Shown here: positions 7,000 through 9,232 of the stretch, piece by piece | Layout of the letters: every line of letters begins with the position of its first letter | Numbering within the stretch: position 1 is the first letter of the stretch | Assembly (NCBI GenBank): GCA_002686705.1 | Contig: NYYH01000054.1 | Coordinates: forward strand, 1-9,232 | Direction: 5' to 3' | From: Bacteroidota bacterium | GTDB lineage: Bacteria > Bacteroidota > Bacteroidia > Bacteroidales > F082 | Length of the DNA: 9,232 nucleotides | Notes under the pieces: generated by a model | Seen by the model: only the letters and a program-made list of their open reading frames with translations | What the model was told of the DNA's origin: nothing | Databases searched by the model: none | Made by a program: the position numbers and the translations under genes

Positions 7000-8089
7000 A
7001 ATAGAACTAAATAATTTAACAAAAATTTATCCCAATAATATCACTGCTGTTCAAAACATCAGTTTAAAAATTAACGAAGGGGAATTTATCGTATTTCTCG
7101 GACCTTCGGGATGTGGTAAATCTACAATACTAAGAATGATTGCAGGTTTAGAATCTATTACTAGTGGTGAAATTAAAATCAATAATAAAATTGTAAATAA
7201 TGTTGATTCCTCAGAAAGAGATCTCGCAATAGTTTTTCAAAATTATGCGCTTTACCCTCACATGTCTGTTTTTGGAAATCTATCTTTTGGATTAAAACTT
7301 AGAAAAACCAGTAAATCAGAAATTGAAAAAAGAGTAAGTGTTACTTCAGAAATCCTAGAAATTAACCATTTACTTACTCGAAAACCAAAAGAATTAAGTG
7401 GTGGACAACAGCAACGTGTTGCTTTAGGCAGAGCATTAGTTAGAGATCCGGTTGCATTTTTGTTTGACGAACCATTATCAAATCTTGATGCTAAGTTGCG
7501 TGGTATTATGAGAACAGAATTAATAAAACTCCATAGAAAATTGAATTCAACCATTATTCATGTTACTCATGATCAAGTAGAAGCGATGACAATGGGGGAT
7601 CGAATATGTATATTAAATCGTGGCGAAATTATTCAAATTGGTTCACCACTCGAAATATATAATAATCCCGTTAATACATTTGTTGCAGGTTTTCTGGCAA
7701 GTCCCCCCATGAATTTAATAAATTCAAAAATCAGTATATCAAATTCAATAATTGATTTTTATTTATCTGATAATAAGATTACATTGCCAGTAAAAAACTA
7801 CCCCCATCTTCAATTATATAATGACAATGAAATAATTATTGGTATAAGGCCTGAGGACTTGTACGTTCATCAAATTAATAAGAACATGCAAGAACTCAAT
7901 GTAAATGTACTAAATGTAGAAGCCTTAGGGCCTGAAACTATTCTTGTTGTTACATTTAAAAATGGAAAAGAGATATATTTACGTGTAGAAAAAAATTATT
8001 TTTCAAAATATAATGAAAGAATACGATTATATTTTGACCAAAATAAATTAAAATTCTTTGATAGCCTTACTCAAAACGCAATATTCTAA
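6992..8089 (+). CDS. CUT1 ABC transporter ATPase, MalK/UgpC-like
   Basis: A 365-residue cytoplasmic ATPase that drives the importer. All motifs are intact: Walker A GPSGCGKST (37-45), Q-loop Q83 in VFQNYALYPHM, signature LSGGQQQR (135-142), Walker B VAFLFDE with catalytic E160, D-loop SNLD (163-166) and H-loop H193 in VTHDQVEAMTM. After about residue 230 there is a TOBE/MalK-type regulatory domain, including GIRPEDLYV (284-292) and a second part with NVEALGPETILVV. The length matches the family (about 350-370). The start overlaps the preceding permease by 8 bp, so the two are probably translationally coupled. MalK-type ATPases are sometimes shared by several CUT1 systems, so it may also serve other permeases in the cell. 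No terminator was seen immediately after its stop. Confidence 0.95.
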   Translation: MAEIELNNLTKIYPNNITAVQNISLKINEGEFIVFLGPSGCGKSTILRMIAGLESITSGEIKINNKIVNNVDSSERDLAIVFQNYALYPHMSVFGNLSFGLKLRKTSKSEIEKRVSVTSEILEINHLLTRKPKELSGGQQQRVALGRALVRDPVAFLFDEPLSNLDAKLRGIMRTELIKLHRKLNSTIIHVTHDQVEAMTMGDRICILNRGEIIQIGSPLEIYNNPVNTFVAGFLASPPMNLINSKISISNSIIDFYLSDNKITLPVKNYPHLQLYNDNEIIIGIRPEDLYVHQINKNMQELNVNVLNVEALGPETILVVTFKNGKEIYLRVEKNYFSKYNERIRLYFDQNKLKFFDSLTQNAIF

Positions 8090-8125
8090 TTTATTATATT
8101 TATTTTATTAACTTCTCCTTAAATT

Positions 8126-8230
8126 TTATCTAGATGGAGTCATTCTTTGTCCAATAACAACAAAAGGATTAAAGTCCGCCCAAGGACCCATGCTTAGATA
8201 CTCATGAATCCTCTTTTCTAAATTCTCCTC
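8126..8230 (-). pseudogene. Possible C-terminal gene remnant, unrecognised
   Basis: On the minus strand, an open frame ends in TAA at 8126 and reads (from 8230) EENLEKRIHEYLSMGPWADFNPFVVIGQRMTPSR. The peptide looks protein-like, with an amphipathic start and a W/P/F-containing end, and its G+C content is higher than that of the operon beside it. Upstream the frame runs into repeat R2 and then to a methionine at 8359, but the part inside R2 has no protein-like character. I do not recognise the family. It may be the tail of a gene cut by R2, or chance. Confidence 0.2.
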
Positions 8231-8294
8231 CTGAGTAGAGGGACGGGATGTCCTAGATAGTTGAAGGGGGCTGTTTTGTTCCCCACCCCCCTTG
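8231..8294. repeat. Palindromic repeat R2 (copy 2, direct orientation)
   Basis: It aligns to R1 without gaps (offset 5941) at roughly 69 percent identity by hand count. The best shared blocks are AGTAGAG, GGATGT, GGGCT and TTTTGTTCC. AGGG-AC-GGG (8239-8247) can pair with CCCCCCT (8286-8292), again with a 2-base bulge, though the pairing register is shifted by one base from R1. A perfect palindrome CTTGATCAAG (8291-8300) overlaps its right end. This copy lies downstream of the ATPase gene, where the G-rich/C-rich hairpin could also slow or end transcription. R1 and R2 enclose the whole low-G+C operon. Confidence 0.6.
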
Positions 8295-8333
8295 ATCAAG
8301 AGATTAGGTAATGAGATGTTATGCAGATTGTGA

Positions 8334-8489
8334 CTGAAGATTTCTCCGAAACGATTCATTACTCATGAAGCTCGACAAAGATGTAAGTTATGGAAGAATG
8401 CTCGTGGAGTAGTTGTTAAGGCCTGGAATGATGAAGACAACATCATGCAGGATTTGTCTGCACTTCCTGAGTTTGAAATAACAGACTAG
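8334..8489 (+). pseudogene. Unrecognised 3' gene remnant
   Basis: A plus-strand frame, open after an in-frame TGA at 8331, ends in TAG at 8487. It encodes about 51 residues including KRFITHEARQRCKLWKNARG and an acidic end, LSALPEFEITD. The composition is mixed and protein-like, with W, R, K and D/E runs, and it is unlike the adjacent A+T-rich operon. There is no plausible start codon with a Shine-Dalgarno sequence: the only in-frame ATG (8439) lies far inside. It is probably the tail of a broken gene belonging to the integrative element or its predecessor. I do not recognise the family. Confidence 0.3.
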
Positions 8490-8511
8490 TTGGGAAAAAA
8501 TGAAAAGTATG

Positions 8512-8532
8512 TGGGGTATAGCGTGGGGTATA
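8512..8532 (+). repeat. Paired TGGGGTATA motif, candidate integrase arm sites (left)
   Basis: TGGGGTATA occurs at 8512-8520 and 8524-8532, a tandem pair with a 12-bp period, about 70 bp to the left of the tRNA core. Nearly the same motif, with the same period and orientation, lies to the right of the core before the integrase gene. Paired direct repeats around an attachment core are typical of arm-type sites bound by the N-terminal domain of tyrosine integrases. The role is inferred; the repeats are seen. Confidence 0.45.
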
Positions 8533-8600
8533 AAAATATGAGCTACTAATTTAGAGGCAAGTGAGTCTCTATAAAATACTGAAATATATTATGAATCTAT

Positions 8601-8648
8601 TGGTAGCGGGGATAGGATTCGAACCTATGACCTTCGGGTTATGAGCCC
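8601..8648 (-). tRNA. 3' half of initiator-type tRNA-Met (CAT), att core
   Basis: Read on the minus strand: anticodon stem GGG, loop CTCATAA with anticodon CAT, stem CCCGA, variable loop AGGTC, a perfect T arm (ATAGG, loop TTCGAAT, CCTAT; 8612-8628), the 3' acceptor strand CCCCGCT, discriminator A and encoded CCA (8601-8603). The GGG:CCC pairs at the inner end of the anticodon stem are a hallmark of initiator tRNA, so this is a formylmethionine-type rather than an elongator gene. The stem breaks down at 8649-8650, and no D arm or 5' acceptor strand follows. The gene is therefore truncated and non-functional. A retained tRNA 3' half next to an integrase gene is the standard core of an attachment site. 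Confidence 0.88.
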
Positions 8649-8816
8649 ACAGGTCTATATTACTCTCCATTTGTCTATATTTCTACAGGAGTACATATAA
8701 CCTTTGTTATTGAGTTATAATGTGTTAAAATGATACTCCATCATTTTCTCCATTACTACCCATTTTCTAATAATTGATGGGGGATACGGTGGGGGAAAAT
8801 AACATGACAAGAACCT
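8649..8816. other. Element arm region between att core and integrase
   Basis: A+T-rich, non-coding DNA holding repeated short motifs. GTCTATATT occurs at 8653-8661 and 8673-8681 (20 bp apart). CTCCAT-like units, whose reverse complement is TGGAG, occur near 8665, 8735 and 8747. Such repeats can be integrase or excisionase binding sites. A seven-codon size frame, ATG ACA AGA ACC TAT GCC TAG (8804-8824), overlaps the integrase start in another frame and has G-rich sequence upstream; coupling of the two is possible but unproven. Confidence 0.45.
8778..8798 (+). repeat. Paired TGGGGGATA/TGGGGGAAA motif, candidate arm sites (right)
   Basis: TGGGGGATA (8778-8786) and TGGGGGAAA (8790-8798) repeat with a 12-bp period, as in the pair at 8512-8532; the two double units share about 15 of 19 positions. 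They end 18 bases before the integrase ATG, so a bound integrase could also repress its own gene. The binding role is inferred. Confidence 0.45.
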
Positions 8817-9232
8817 ATGCCTAGGCAGACAAGAAAAAATACTCGTTTCACAGGTGTGTACGTTGTCGACCTGTCTTCAGGAGACCAGACTTTTTTCATC
8901 CGCTACAAACGTGACGGTAAGCTGATTGAAGAGCGGGCAGGGCGGAAGAAACAGGGAATGACAGGGGCCAAGGCCAATCAACTCAGGGCTGACCGCATGT
9001 CTGGTAAGCTGGAAAACAATGCCGAAAAAAGGGCACGTCTCCTTTCGCAGGCAGGACGTTTGAGGATTAACGGTCTCTGGAAAGAGTATCTAAGGATTAA
9101 GGGCAATCACTTGAAGGGGCTGCGTACGGATGAGAATCGCTACAAGAATTACCTTTCCAAACCTTTTGGCAGGAAATTTCCTGATGATCTGTTCCCTTTG
9201 GATATAGACAGGCTTGAGTCTGAAGTTTCAAA
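8817..9232 (+). CDS. Tyrosine recombinase / integrase, 3' end missing
   Basis: The first 138 residues of a site-specific integrase; the frame stays open to the right edge. Residues 13-35 (GVYVVDLSSG, then TFFIRYKRDGK) form the three-strand arm-binding fold of tRNA-targeting integrases. GMTGAKANQLRADRMSGK (47-64) is a frequent continuation in this group. LWKEYLRIKG (87-96) and the following helices begin the SAM-like core-binding domain. The catalytic R-H-R-Y residues would lie outside the window. An in-frame TGA at 8805 and the absence of other ATGs upstream fix the start at 8817, though the Shine-Dalgarno sequence is poor. The gene starts about 170 bp from the tRNA core and reads away from it, so the element it mobilises extends to the right. 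G+C content is clearly higher than in the transporter operon. Confidence 0.9.
   Translation, partial: MPRQTRKNTRFTGVYVVDLSSGDQTFFIRYKRDGKLIEERAGRKKQGMTGAKANQLRADRMSGKLENNAEKRARLLSQAGRLRINGLWKEYLRIKGNHLKGLRTDENRYKNYLSKPFGRKFPDDLFPLDIDRLESEVS

Noticed and set aside
7258..7554. Minus-strand 98-codon frame inside the ATPase gene
   Set aside because: It is the complement of the conserved signature and Walker B region of an intact ATPase.
8231..8359. N-terminal part of the minus-strand 77-codon frame starting at 8359
   Set aside because: It runs through repeat R2 and reads as low-character sequence, so the methionine at 8359 is unlikely to be a real start.
8601..8680. Complete tRNA-Met gene
   Set aside because: No D arm or 5' acceptor strand follows the anticodon stem; the sequence diverges at 8649.

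Overview
The window is a mosaic of DNA with clearly different base composition, probably an accessory region (genomic island) of a Gram-negative bacterium. The evidence for Gram-negative is a periplasmic type solute-binding protein with a plain Sec signal peptide and no lipobox. The host cannot be named from the sequence. Judged by eye, G+C is intermediate in the first gene, higher in the second MFS gene (about 950-2150), very low in the transporter operon (about 2400-8100), and higher again in the integrase (8817 onward).

Layout. (1) Positions 1-924 hold the 3' part of an MFS exporter gene on the plus strand. It converges on a complete second MFS transporter gene (953-2146, minus strand); the short gap holds a small hairpin. 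(2) Positions 2147-2537 form a divergent intergenic region with a palindromic GA/CT-rich repeat (R1), a good sigma70-like promoter and a small palindrome. (3) Positions 2538-8089 are one tightly packed plus-strand operon: a class III PLP aminotransferase, a CUT1-type inner-membrane permease (MalG-like), a periplasmic solute-binding protein, a second permease (MalF-like) and a MalK-type ATPase. (4) Positions 8090-8600 carry two short remnant-like reading frames, a second diverged direct copy of the repeat (R2) and a pair of TGGGGTATA motifs. (5) At 8601-8648 lies the 3' half of an initiator-type tRNA-Met gene (minus strand) without its 5' half. A second pair of TGGGG motifs and the start of a tyrosine integrase gene (8817 to the right edge) follow. 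This is a classical tRNA attachment site of an integrative element.

How it fits together. The five operon genes encode a complete importer for a sugar, polyol or related solute, plus one cytoplasmic enzyme that could transaminate the imported compound or its oxidised product. The substrate cannot be read from the sequence. Low G+C, absence of Shine-Dalgarno sequences and flanking repeat copies suggest that the operon was acquired as a block. Paired candidate integrase arm sites with the same 12-bp period on both sides of the tRNA core suggest that 8601-8648 is either an attP (circular form) or a junction between two tandem elements, rather than a simple element/chromosome border.

No CRISPR array, complete rRNA or tRNA gene, or recognisable complete insertion sequence was seen.
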